From contig NZ_BMVY01000031.1 in the NCBI RefSeq assembly GCF_014650955.1, positions 1-64,000 of the forward strand: a stretch of 64,000 bases of DNA, given 5' to 3'. A model generated the notes under the pieces. That model was given only the letters and a program-made list of their open reading frames with translations, did not search any database and was not told where the DNA came from. Origin of the DNA: Streptomyces tauricus (GTDB lineage Bacteria > Actinomycetota > Actinomycetes > Streptomycetales > Streptomycetaceae). Each line of letters begins with the position of its first letter. The first letter of the stretch is position 1. The position numbers were made by a program, and so were the translations under genes. Positions 53,972-64,000 of the stretch are shown here, in pieces.

Positions 53972-54814
53972 TCACATGGGTTCGGGTTTGGGGGCGTCCC
54001 CGGGCGCACCCGCGAAGACCGCCCCGGCATCGCGCAGCCGCTCGTGCAGAGCGCGGAAGACGGCGGCGGAGCGGGCGCCGGGCCAGTCCGGGGGCAGCAG
54101 TGAGGGGGGCAGTCCCGGATCGGTGTACGGGAGGTGGCGCCAGGAGTCGAGGGCGAGCAGGTAGTCGCGGTAGGCCTCCTCCTCGGGGGTGTCGGCCCTG
54201 CTCTCCCACTCGTGCAGCACGCGCGCGTGCCGGTCGAGGAACGCCTCGTGCTGTTTGGCGATCCCGGCGAGGTCCCACCAGCGCGCGACCGCCTCGGCGG
54301 TCGGCGCGTACCCCAGGTGCGCGCCGCGGAACAGGTCCACATACGCGTCCAGGCGCAGCCGTTCCAGGGTGTGACGGGTCTCTTCGTAGAGGCGGGCCGG
54401 GGCGATCCACACGCCGGGGGCGGCCGTTCCGAAACCGAGGCCGGCCAGGCGTGAGCGCAGTACGTGACGTTTCTGCCGCTCGGACTCCGGCACGGAGAAC
54501 ACGGCGAGGACCCAGGTGTCGTCCTCGGGCGGCGAGGCCGCGTAGACCCGGCGGTCGCCGTCGTCGAGGAGTTGTCGCGCGTCCGGCGACAGGACGTACC
54601 CGGCGGCGCCGGCCGCTGTACGGGCCGGCAGGAGCAGTCCGCGGCGTTTGAGTCTGGACACCGACGACCGTACGGAGGGGGCGTCCACGCCGGCCGCGGC
54701 GAGAAGCCGGATCAGCTCGGCGACGGGTACGGGGCCGGGGGCGAAGCGGCCGTAGGCGCCGTAGAAGGTGACGATGAGGGACCGGGGGGCGTGCTGCTCG
54801 GACACGTCGATCAC
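53972..54814 (-). CDS. PaaX-family transcriptional regulator
   Basis: A 280-residue PaaX-like repressor. N-terminal winged helix: LIVTFYGAYGRFAPGPVPV, VDAPSVRSSVSRLKRRGLL. A PaaX C-domain with LRSRLAGLGFGTAAPGVWIAP and a cysteine-poor ligand region follows. The GTG at 54814 has no clear ribosome site; GTG 54805 is an alternative. It lies 83 bp upstream of the sulfotransferase on the same strand and probably controls that operon or itself. A palindrome lies 67 bp upstream. Confidence 0.83.
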   Translation of the reverse strand: MIDVSEQHAPRSLIVTFYGAYGRFAPGPVPVAELIRLLAAAGVDAPSVRSSVSRLKRRGLLLPARTAAGAAGYVLSPDARQLLDDGDRRVYAASPPEDDTWVLAVFSVPESERQKRHVLRSRLAGLGFGTAAPGVWIAPARLYEETRHTLERLRLDAYVDLFRGAHLGYAPTAEAVARWWDLAGIAKQHEAFLDRHARVLHEWESRADTPEEEAYRDYLLALDSWRHLPYTDPGLPPSLLPPDWPGARSAAVFRALHERLRDAGAVFAGAPGDAPKPEPM

Positions 54815-54880
54815 TCTAGATCGTCACCGTCACGCGAGATCACCATCCGGTCTCAGCGGGGGTCGCATCGGGAGCGTATC

Positions 54881-54898
54881 GACTGTATGACGACAGTC
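54881..54898. promoter_or_regulatory. Palindrome upstream of the PaaX-like gene
   Basis: GACTGT-atgacg-ACAGTC, 67-84 bp upstream of the regulator start. An autoregulatory operator is possible. Confidence 0.5.
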
Positions 54899-54959
54899 AA
54901 CACTCCGCGATAGCCCGTGACGGTCCGTGGTAGCCCGCGGTGGTCCTTGACGGTCCGCG

Positions 54960-55066
54960 ACGGTCAGGCGGTAGGCGTCCGAACGATCAGGCGGTGGGTG
55001 TCCGAACGGTCAGGCGGTGGAGGTGTCCGAACGGTCATGCGGTGGGGGCGTCCGAACGGTCAGGCG
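54960..55066. repeat. 23-27-bp tandem repeats GTCCGAACGGTCAGGCGGTG
   Basis: At least four units of GTCCGAACGGTCAGGCGGTG-type sequence, with TCATGCGG variants, run up to the 3' end of the DUF5999 gene. Their role is unknown. Confidence 0.75.
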
Positions 55067-55281
55067 GCGATGGCCAGTTGCTCGACCGGCACCCGGTGCG
55101 GAGCGACGACCCGTCCGTCGGGCAGGAGCGCGCCGGTGTCGTCGAAGACGATCGCGCCGTCGCACAGCAGGTACCAGCCCTGCTCGGGGTGCGCGGAGAC
55201 GATGTGCGCGTCGGAGCGGTGCGCACCGTCCGAGCGGTCGGAGCGGGCGGCGGACGGGCACGAAGACTGGTGAGAACACAT
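55060..55281 (-). CDS. DUF5999 family protein
   Basis: A 73-residue protein. It begins MCSHQSSCPSA and contains SAHPEQGWYLLCDGAIVFDDTG and LLPDGRVVAPHR, which I recognise as the DUF5999 family of actinomycetes. GGAGG lies 6 bp before ATG 55281. The Cys/His N-terminus could bind metal. The function is unknown. Confidence 0.85.
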   Translation of the reverse strand: MCSHQSSCPSAARSDRSDGAHRSDAHIVSAHPEQGWYLLCDGAIVFDDTGALLPDGRVVAPHRVPVEQLAIAA

Positions 55282-55537
55282 GGTGGGCCTCCACGTGCGA
55301 GGAGTCGGGCGGCGTTTTCGTCGCCCGTATGGATAGACCATGCGCCCGCCGCGAACTCATCGGAACAGCCGGAAGGGAAACGTGACAACACGCGGACAAC
55401 ACTCGGACGAGTCCAGGACGGACGGTGCGGACTCGCCACGGACGGACGGTGCGGACTCGCCACCAAAGGAGTGAGGATCACGCCTGCGGACGCGCCGGGC
55501 CGGTACCTGTGGAGGCCCCACTCCAGGAGGTATTCCG

Positions 55538-56029
55538 ATGCGATTGCACCAGGTCATGGGCACAGCCGCCGGTGCGGCGCTGTTGCTGGCCGCCGCTCCG
55601 TCCGCGGGCGCGCTGCCCCAACAGGCCGCGTCCGCCGAGCCGGTGGGCCTTGCGGAGACGGTGACCGTCGACCCGACGGCCCGTCTCGCCGCGGACGGCA
55701 CCGTCACCCTGTCCGGTACGTACCGCTGCAAGGGCGGTACGGGCCCGGTCTTCGTCAGCTCCTCCCTGAGCCAGGACAAACCCTCCCTCAGCCAGGGCGA
55801 CTCGTCCCTGGGCCACGGCGGGAACGGTGTGCGCAAGGGCATCGGCAGCACCACCGCGGTCTGCGACGGCGCCGAGCACCGCTGGACGAACACCGAACAC
55901 ACCGACCGGGGCCGCTTCGCGCCGGGCGCGGCGAAGGTGGAGGCGTCGCTCATGGAGCTGCGCTCCTCGGGTCTGCCGCTGCCGATGTTCCGTGCGGCAC
56001 GGGAACAGGACGTCACGCTCGTCAGCTGA
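55538..56029 (+). CDS. Secreted DUF6299 protein
   Basis: A 163-residue protein with a Sec signal peptide (MRLHQVMGTAAGAALLLAAAPSAGA) cleaved near ALPQQA. The mature part has an immunoglobulin-like pattern ETVTVDPTARLAADGTVTLSGTYRC with a second Cys in TTAVCDGAEHRW, forming a likely disulfide. A short internal SLSQ/SLGQ repeat follows. AGGAGG precedes ATG 55538. Confidence 0.82.
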   Translation: MRLHQVMGTAAGAALLLAAAPSAGALPQQAASAEPVGLAETVTVDPTARLAADGTVTLSGTYRCKGGTGPVFVSSSLSQDKPSLSQGDSSLGHGGNGVRKGIGSTTAVCDGAEHRWTNTEHTDRGRFAPGAAKVEASLMELRSSGLPLPMFRAAREQDVTLVS

Positions 56030-56135
56030 CGTCGGTCCACGAAGCCGTCGAGGGGCCGACGTCGGCTGACGTCGGCTCAGGTCGGCCGGCGTCGTGCCCC
56101 GGCCGCCTCGTGATCCGGTCCGCGTCACGAGTTGG

Positions 56136-56173
56136 CCGCTCCTCCGGGCCCCGCGAGAGGTCCGGAGGAGCGG
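56136..56173. terminator. Terminator between convergent genes
   Basis: CCGCTCCTCCGG (56136-56147) pairs with CCGGAGGAGCGG (56162-56173), between DUF6299 and the membrane protein gene. Confidence 0.85.
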
Positions 56174-56180
56174 GGCCGGT

Positions 56181-57905
56181 TCAGTGGCCCCGCCGCTCCT
56201 CGTCCCGGCCCGGCGCGCAGCCCGCTCCACCCATGGACCTGGCCGTATAGCTGGAGTCCAGCCGGTAGAGGCCCGCCCGTGGCACGGTCAGCCGGGTCCA
56301 GGGCCCGTCCGGGCGCACGCAGCCCCCGTCGGCGCGCAGCCAAGGCGAGTACCGCACCCGTACGGTGACCGACCCGGCGCGCGGCACCCTCAGCACCACG
56401 GCCGCCTCGCCCGCCCGCACCACGTCGGCCGGCGGCGAGACGAGCGGTTCGGCGTCCCGGACGCGGTAGATCCGCCAGTGGGAGTCCCGCCAGACCGGCG
56501 TCAGCCAGTCCTGTCCGGCGGCGACCAGAGCCGCCTCGTGCTCGGCGGGACCGTCGGGTCTCCCGTCCGCCACGACCACGTGCCCGACGGCCCAGTGACG
56601 CAACCAGGCGTGGTAGCGCGGCGCGTCGAGGGCGCCCTCGTAGAACAGCCGCCCCCGCTCGACGTCCAACTGCCGGTTCCAGCCCCGTATCAACTGCGCG
56701 TGCGGAGCGAACAGGGCGGCCTCGCGATGGTTGCGGGCGGGCACCACCTCGACCCGGTCGCGGTGCGCGCCGAGGCGGTCGAGTTCCTTGAGGACGCCGT
56801 GGGTGTGGGTGGCCCAGGCCGGTACGGACGTCGAGACCCGCAGGTCGTTGACGGTCGACATGGTGGTCCAGACGACCGACACGACGAGCGCGAGGGTATG
56901 CGCGACGCCCCCGCCACCGGACCGGAACCCGAACCCGCACCCGGGCTTACGGGGGGCGGTGCCGCTCAAGAGGCAGGCGAGCAGCACGGCCGGTGCGAAG
57001 AGTGCCGCGAGCCGTTCCACGTTGGTGCCGATGGGCGAGGGGACGAGCCAGGTCAGCACCACGCCGACGGCGTGGACGACCGCCCCGGCCCGCAGCGCCC
57101 GCCACGCGCGGGGGGCCGCCCACACCACGGCGGCCGACAGGAGTACGGGCATCAGCACGCGGCCCCCCGCCATGGGCTGTTCGCCCTCGAAGGGGAACAG
57201 CAGAGCCGTCAGCGCGACGACGGCGACGGTCGGCACGGACAGGACGAGGCACTTGGCGTACCGCCGGTCCGACAGCCATCCGGCGCCGGCCACCAGCAGG
57301 AACAGCCCGGCCACGGGGCTCGCGAGGGTGGCGAGCAGCGCACCCAGCGCACCCGCGGCCAGCCGCTTACGCCGCGCAGGCCGACCGGCCAGGGCGAGCA
57401 GACCTCCGAGCCCGAAGGCCAGTCCGAGGGCGAACGTCGTACGCCCCGAGGCGACGTTGGCCCACAGCCCGAACGCGCCGAGCAGCGCGGGCCACAGGGG
57501 CGCCCTGGCCACGGTCCGTGCCAGCAGCGCGCCCAGCAGCCAGGTGGCGGCCACCCCGGCGAGGACGGAGACGGTACGCACTCCCAGCACCGCCATCAAA
57601 GGAGGCGACAGCACGCTGTAGTTGACGGTGTGCGTGCCCCCGTACCAGAAGAGCCCGTACACGGTGCCGGGGTTGCGCGCGACGAATCCCGCCCAGGCGT
57701 ACTGGGCCGCGAGATCACCGCCCCCCGTCGCGAGGAGGACGCCCCACACCGCGTACAGCGGAAGCACGGCGAGCACCGCGAGCGCGGGGACGCGCCACGA
57801 CGTCGGCGGGAAGGGCCGGCGCGGCCGGTGCGCGGAGGGCGCCCGGCGCGCTTCGGGAACGCGCCCCGGCGCGGGCACGGGCGGGGAGAGCGACTGTACG
57901 GACAC
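56181..57905 (-). CDS. Large polytopic membrane protein, possibly GT-C-like
   Basis: A 574-residue membrane protein with about ten hydrophobic helices in the first 340 residues. An extracellular C-domain follows with FAPHAQLIRGWNRQLDVERGR, DSHWRIYRV and a beta-rich end (VTVRVRYSPWLRADGG). Its layout resembles polyprenyl-phosphate-dependent GT-C enzymes, but I do not see a decisive DD/DE motif. GTG 57905 is the most plausible start. The role is unknown. Confidence 0.72.
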   Translation of the reverse strand: MSVQSLSPPVPAPGRVPEARRAPSAHRPRRPFPPTSWRVPALAVLAVLPLYAVWGVLLATGGGDLAAQYAWAGFVARNPGTVYGLFWYGGTHTVNYSVLSPPLMAVLGVRTVSVLAGVAATWLLGALLARTVARAPLWPALLGAFGLWANVASGRTTFALGLAFGLGGLLALAGRPARRKRLAAGALGALLATLASPVAGLFLLVAGAGWLSDRRYAKCLVLSVPTVAVVALTALLFPFEGEQPMAGGRVLMPVLLSAAVVWAAPRAWRALRAGAVVHAVGVVLTWLVPSPIGTNVERLAALFAPAVLLACLLSGTAPRKPGCGFGFRSGGGGVAHTLALVVSVVWTTMSTVNDLRVSTSVPAWATHTHGVLKELDRLGAHRDRVEVVPARNHREAALFAPHAQLIRGWNRQLDVERGRLFYEGALDAPRYHAWLRHWAVGHVVVADGRPDGPAEHEAALVAAGQDWLTPVWRDSHWRIYRVRDAEPLVSPPADVVRAGEAAVVLRVPRAGSVTVRVRYSPWLRADGGCVRPDGPWTRLTVPRAGLYRLDSSYTARSMGGAGCAPGRDEERRGH

Positions 57906-58085
57906 GGGGCTGTTCCAGGGGCAGTACGGCGACGGACGACCGGAGACGACCCGGCGACGCCCCCAACGACCCGCCGCCGGACACCGTCACGCTGGATGGG
58001 GCACTCGGGCGGCCCCCCGCGATCGGACGCCCCGAGGAACGGGCCCGAGTACGCGTAAAGGTCCCTCAGACAGTCCCACGGGGTG

Positions 58086-58136
58086 CGTCACACCCCGCCT
58101 CGCCTCACGTTTAGGCAGGTCAGGTGGGGTGTGACG
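58086..58136 (-). terminator. Terminator after the XRE-MurA gene
   Basis: CGTCACACCCC (58086-58096) pairs with GGGGTGTGACG (58126-58136) over a structured loop, 20 bp after the stop. Confidence 0.75.
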
Positions 58137-58155
58137 GTGCTTGTTCGGCAGACCC

Positions 58156-59685
58156 TCAGATGTCCCGGAAGATCTCGATCTGTGCGCCCACCGAGTTGAG
58201 GCGTTCCGCCAGGTCCTCGTAGCCTCGGTTGATCACGTAGACGTTCCGTAGGACCGAGGTGCCTTCCGCCGCCATCATGGCGAGGAGGACGACCACCGCG
58301 GGGCGCAGGGCCGGAGGGCACATCATTTCCGCGGCTCGCCAGCGCGTGGGGCCCTCGACCAGGACGCGGTGCGGGTCGAGGAGCTGGAGGCGGCCGCCGA
58401 GGCGGTTCAGGTCCGTGAGGTAGATCGCGCGGTTGTCGTAGACCCAGTCGTGGATCAGTGTCTGGCCCTGCGCGGAGGCCGCGATCGCCGCGAAGAACGG
58501 GACGTTGTCGATGTTCAGGCCCGGGAAGGGCATGGGGTGGATCTTGTCGATCGGGGCTTCGAGCTTCGAGGGGCGCACGGTGAGGTCCACCAGGCGCGTA
58601 CGGCCGTTGTCGGCGAAGTACTCCGCCGTGCGGTCGTGGTCGAGGCCCATCTCCTCCAGGACCGCCAGCTCGATCTCCAGGAACTCGATGGGGACGCGGC
58701 GCACGGTCAGCTCGGACTCCGTCACCACCGCCGCGGCCAGCAGGCTCATCGCCTCGACCGGGTCCTCGGACGGCGAGTAGTCCACGTCCACGTCGATGGT
58801 CGGCACACCGTGCACGGTGAGCGTCGTGGTGCCGATGCCCTCCACCCGCACACCCAGCGCCTCCAGGAAGAAGCACAGGTCCTGGACCATGTAGTTCGAG
58901 GAGGCGTTGCGGATGACGGTCGTGCCCTCGTGGCGGGCGGCGGCCAGCAGCGCGTTCTCCGTCACGGTGTCGCCGCGCTCGGTCAGCACGATGGGTCGGC
59001 CGGGCGTCACCTTGCGGTCCACCCGCGCGTGGTACATGCCCTCGGTGGCCGCGATGTCCAGACCGAACCGGCGCAGCGCGATCATGTGCGGCTCGATGGT
59101 CCGCGTACCGAGGTCGCAGCCGCCCGCGTACGGCAGCTTGAAGCCGTCCATGCGGTGCAGCAGCGGGCCGAGGAACATGATGATCGAGCGGGTGCGGCGG
59201 GCCGCCGCCTCGTCGATGGACGCCATGTCCAGCTCGGCGGGCGGCACGATCTCCAGGTCCACGCCACCGTTGATCCACCGGGTGCGTACGCCGATGGAGC
59301 CCAGCACCTCCAGAAGGCGGTACACCTCCTCGATGCGCGCGACGCGGCGCAGCACCGTGCGGCCCTTGTTCAGGAGCGTCGCACAGAGCAGCGCCACGCA
59401 CGCGTTCTTGCTGGTCTTCACGTCGATCGAGCCGGAGAGCCGGCGTCCGCCGACCACGCGCAGATGCATCGGGCCCGCGTAGCCGAGCGAGACGATCTCA
59501 CTGTCCAGTGCTTCACCGATTCGGGCGATCATCTCAAGGCTGATGTTTTGATTGCCACGCTCGATGCGGTTCACCGCGCTCTGACTGGTACTGAGCGCCT
59601 CGGCCAGCTGCGTCTGTGTCCAGCCCCGGTGCTGACGGGCGTCACGGATGAGCTTGCCGATGCGTACGAGGTAGTCGTCTGCCAT
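58156..59685 (-). CDS. HTH (XRE)-MurA-like enolpyruvyl transferase fusion
   Basis: A 509-residue protein. Residues 8-62 are an XRE helix-turn-helix (WTQTQLAEALSTSQSAVNRIERG). From residue 73 it is a MurA-like EPSP-synthase fold: K93 and N94 in TSKNACVALL, the catalytic-type C190 in PYAGGCDLGTR, MKIHPMPFPGLNIDN, and RGYEDLAERL. MurA adds enolpyruvate to UDP-GlcNAc in peptidoglycan synthesis. The fusion probably couples this fold to DNA binding, and a palindrome lies 12-27 bp upstream. It is likely a paralogue of the main MurA. Confidence 0.9.
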   Translation of the reverse strand: MADDYLVRIGKLIRDARQHRGWTQTQLAEALSTSQSAVNRIERGNQNISLEMIARIGEALDSEIVSLGYAGPMHLRVVGGRRLSGSIDVKTSKNACVALLCATLLNKGRTVLRRVARIEEVYRLLEVLGSIGVRTRWINGGVDLEIVPPAELDMASIDEAAARRTRSIIMFLGPLLHRMDGFKLPYAGGCDLGTRTIEPHMIALRRFGLDIAATEGMYHARVDRKVTPGRPIVLTERGDTVTENALLAAARHEGTTVIRNASSNYMVQDLCFFLEALGVRVEGIGTTTLTVHGVPTIDVDVDYSPSEDPVEAMSLLAAAVVTESELTVRRVPIEFLEIELAVLEEMGLDHDRTAEYFADNGRTRLVDLTVRPSKLEAPIDKIHPMPFPGLNIDNVPFFAAIAASAQGQTLIHDWVYDNRAIYLTDLNRLGGRLQLLDPHRVLVEGPTRWRAAEMMCPPALRPAVVVLLAMMAAEGTSVLRNVYVINRGYEDLAERLNSVGAQIEIFRDI

Positions 59686-59696
59686 GACGGCAGGCT

Positions 59697-59712
59697 ATCT
59701 CACATATGAGAT
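59697..59712. promoter_or_regulatory. Candidate operator ATCTCACATATGAGAT of the XRE-MurA gene
   Basis: 6-bp arms ATCTCA/TGAGAT around CATA, 12-27 bp upstream of the HTH-bearing protein's start; it suits self-repression. Confidence 0.6.
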
Positions 59713-59748
59713 GCCGCATCCGGAGGGGTCCGTTGGGGTGACGGTGCC

Positions 59749-59946
59749 TCAGTGGCGCTTGGCGCGGGTGGTGCGCCGCCAGCCGAAGGGGCCGGGGAGG
59801 TCCATGGAGGTGGTCCGGCGGCCCGTGCTGCTGTGCGTGTGCTTGGGGCCGTTCTTGCCGCCCGTGGTGATGGACCACGACTTCTTGTTGATGTTCAGCC
59901 GTACGCCGGGCAGGATCCGGAAGCTTTTGCGGAATGTGAGCGGCAT
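59749..59946 (-). CDS. DUF4236 family protein
   Basis: A 65-residue basic protein. MPLTFRKSFRILPGVRLNIN, SWSITTGGKNGPKHT and TTSMDLPGPFGWRR are diagnostic of DUF4236, a small conserved domain of unknown function. GGGGGC lies before ATG 59946. Between this gene and aconitase are 395 bp holding the aconitase promoter. Confidence 0.87.
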   Translation of the reverse strand: MPLTFRKSFRILPGVRLNINKKSWSITTGGKNGPKHTHSSTGRRTTSMDLPGPFGWRRTTRAKRH

Positions 59947-60193
59947 GGTTGCCCCCTTCGTCGTCGTCCGCTGCCAGGTACCCCGAATGCGGGTCGGTAC
60001 GCCGAACGCCCGTGCGTCCGGGCCTGGTTCGGCGCCGGGCGAGGGCCGACCCCTGGCGGAGGGCGGGTGACGGGCGGGCGGGCGCGGGCGCCGCGGTACG
60101 GCCGCCCGGCGGGCTCGCCGGGGAGCGACTCGGCCGGACGAGAGGGGGCACTCGCCCTCCGGGCATGACCGTCCCGCGGTCATGTACTAGAGT

Positions 60194-60211
60194 TATCTCG
60201 ACATCGAGATA
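60194..60211. promoter_or_regulatory. Palindrome TATCTCGA-CA-TCGAGATA
   Basis: A perfect 8-bp inverted repeat with a 2-bp centre, 131-148 bp upstream of the aconitase start. The cognate regulator is unknown to me. Confidence 0.65.
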
Positions 60212-60255
60212 TCTGCCGAGGCGTGCCGCAGCCGCCCGGGACCGGTAAGGGTTAC

Positions 60256-60274
60256 CTAACTTAGCCTGACCTTA
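60256..60274. promoter_or_regulatory. Candidate DmdR/DtxR iron box
   Basis: CTAACTTAGCCTGACCTTA matches 14 of 19 positions of the DtxR-type consensus TTAGGTTAGCCTAACCTAA. It lies 68-86 bp upstream of an iron-sulfur enzyme gene. Confidence 0.6.
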
Positions 60275-60341
60275 GCGGATCGGCCAAGAGGGCGTGGCGG
60301 CAGGATGCGGTGGTACGCGCACATGAATGAAGGAGACTGTC

Positions 60342-63056
<2,715 letters not shown>

Positions 63057-63075
63057 CCGATCCGGCACGGCAGTC

Positions 63076-63113
63076 GAGGGCCGCACTCCCGGAAGCCCGG
63101 GGGTGCGGCCCTC
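63076..63113 (+). terminator. Aconitase terminator
   Basis: GAGGGCCGCAC and GTGCGGCCCTC stems flank CCCGG/CCGGG, 19 bp after the stop codon. Confidence 0.93.
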
Positions 63114-63130
63114 CGCCGTGGGCGGGGCCC

Positions 63131-63298
63131 GCGCCGTTCCCCGCGCCCCTGAGAGCAGGAGATTGCGCGGTTCCCCGCCCCCCAAGGCAAAAGATTGCGC
63201 CGTTCCCCGCGCCCCCAAAGGCAAAGGACTGCGCCGTTCCCCGCGCCCCTGAGGGGGCGACGGCGCAGCCGAGCCTTCAGGGGCGCGGGGAACGGCGC
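63131..63298. repeat. Cluster of dispersed Streptomyces repeats
   Basis: GCGCCGTTCCCCGCGCCC occurs at 63131, 63197 and 63231 with a variant at about 63166. A complementary copy at 63277-63298 makes a 22-bp inverted repeat with 63231-63252. The 374-bp gap holds no gene. Confidence 0.85.
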
Positions 63299-63430
63299 GG
63301 CCAGCTACAGCGGACCCGCACCTTCCGGAGGGCCGCCCACGGTGGGACCGCACCTTCGGCGGGGCGGACACACGGGTGTGGCTCAGGTGGAACACAGGGT
63401 TCCCTCAGGCGATCCGGACAGGATCACTAC

Positions 63431-64000
63431 ATGTCTGGCACCCGAAGCGCACCCGTCCGCGTGCTGATCGTCGACGACGAACCCGCTCTGACCGAGCTGC
63501 TCTCCGCGGCCGTCACGGACGCCGGCTGGCAGCCCTACCCGGCCGCGGACGGACGGACCGCGCTGCGCGTCGCCCGCACCCGCGCCCCGCACGCCGTCGT
63601 CCTCGACGGAATGCTGCCCGACCTGGACGGCGTCCAGGTCCTGCGCCGGCTGCGGCAGGAGACCCCGCGGCTGCCCGTCCTGATGCTCACCGCGCGCGAC
63701 GCGCTGGAACACCGCATCGACGGCCTCGCCGCCGGCGCCGACGACTACGTGACGAAGCCCTTCTCCCTGGAGGAGGTCGTGCTGCGGCTGCGCGGGCTGC
63801 TGCGGCGGGCCGGCGCCGAGGAGGCCAGGTCAGGCGGTTCGGTACTGGCCCTCGGGGACCTGGTACTGACCGAGGAGACCCGTGAGGTGCACCGCGATGG
63901 TACGCGGGTCCAGCTCACCGCCAAGGAGTTCGACCTGCTCAGCCTGCTGCTGAGCCACCCGCGCCAGGTGCTGAGCAAGACACAGATCCTCGACCATGTG
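63431..64000 (+). CDS. OmpR-family response regulator (cut by window end)
   Basis: 190 codons remain, with no stop before the window end. The receiver domain has acidic D15/D16, phospho-acceptor D59 in AVVLDGMLPDLDG, and K109 in DDYVTKPFS. A winged-helix OmpR effector domain begins (LVLTEETREVHRDG, LTAKEFDLLSLLLSHP). A sensor kinase is expected just downstream. ATG 63431 follows a weak GGATCA; the initiator fits the receiver start. Confidence 0.9.
   Translation, partial: MSGTRSAPVRVLIVDDEPALTELLSAAVTDAGWQPYPAADGRTALRVARTRAPHAVVLDGMLPDLDGVQVLRRLRQETPRLPVLMLTARDALEHRIDGLAAGADDYVTKPFSLEEVVLRLRGLLRRAGAEEARSGGSVLALGDLVLTEETREVHRDGTRVQLTAKEFDLLSLLLSHPRQVLSKTQILDHV

Larger units (their letters stand above)
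59947..60341. other. Regulatory region upstream of aconitase
   Basis: No gene is seen. The first ~230 bp are GC-rich and featureless. The part after 60190 contains a perfect 8-bp-arm palindrome and a DtxR-type iron box, then the AAGGAG site. Confidence 0.6.

Noticed and set aside
56094..58058. 654-codon plus-strand frame opposite the membrane protein
   Set aside because: Arg/Gly-rich antisense product; the minus-strand protein has clear membrane helices.

Overview
This is a high-GC window from a Streptomyces-type actinomycete chromosome. The signs are a very strong G/C third-position bias, many GTG starts, ATGA/GTGA start-stop overlaps, and typical Streptomyces families (paired ANTAR regulators, furA-katG, DUF5999, DUF6299, a SepF-like protein, and an XRE-MurA gene beside aconitase). 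From memory, the MurA-like/aconitase pair and the SepF-like gene resemble the SCO5967-SCO5999 part of the S. coelicolor chromosome; this is recollection, not a search. I saw no rRNA, tRNA, CRISPR array or intact insertion sequence.

Layout. 0-8 kb: a FAD/Rieske oxidoreductase, an operon of four overlapping glycosyltransferase genes, and two GAF-ANTAR regulators. 8-16 kb: a DNA-damage and oxidative-stress block with an iron-sulfur photolyase, a spore-photoproduct-lyase-like radical SAM enzyme, topoisomerase IB, two small DUF proteins, and furA-katG. 16-24 kb: one very large nitrate reductase fused to its own NADPH-flavin reductase, a SepF-like division protein, an SMC/RecF-like ATPase with a MazG-like protein, and an F420-type oxidoreductase. 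24.8-29 kb: the Hen1-Pnkp RNA repair pair.

29-45 kb is the most interesting part. A three-gene operon encodes a VMAP protein, a MoxR AAA+ ATPase, and a vWA-NB-ARC-TPR giant (FxsT type). This matches the ternary VMAP/MoxR/vWA conflict systems described by Aravind and colleagues. It is followed by a divergent cation/proton antiporter. A second operon then encodes an alpha/beta hydrolase, a caspase-like protease carrying the same adaptor-type domain (EAD2-like) as the VMAP protein, a 75-residue FxsA-like peptide, and a stand-alone HExxH peptide hydroxylase with no radical SAM partner in the window. An NAD-kinase-like/SPFH pair closes the region. I infer a regulated suicide or immunity system that couples a sensor, NTPase switches, protease and hydrolase effectors, and a modified peptide.

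45-48 kb: arginine deiminase and ornithine carbamoyltransferase, then an RsbW-like ATPase. 48.4-54.8 kb: a seven-gene minus-strand run of a PaaX-like regulator, sulfotransferase, small protein, glycosyltransferase, cysC, cysD and cysN, which would make PAPS and use it to sulfate an unknown glycan. 55-64 kb: small DUF proteins, a large membrane protein, the HTH-MurA fusion, aconitase with a candidate iron box, and an OmpR-type response regulator cut by the window end. In-frame minisatellites and dispersed palindromic intergenic repeats recur across the window, several of them inside coding sequence.
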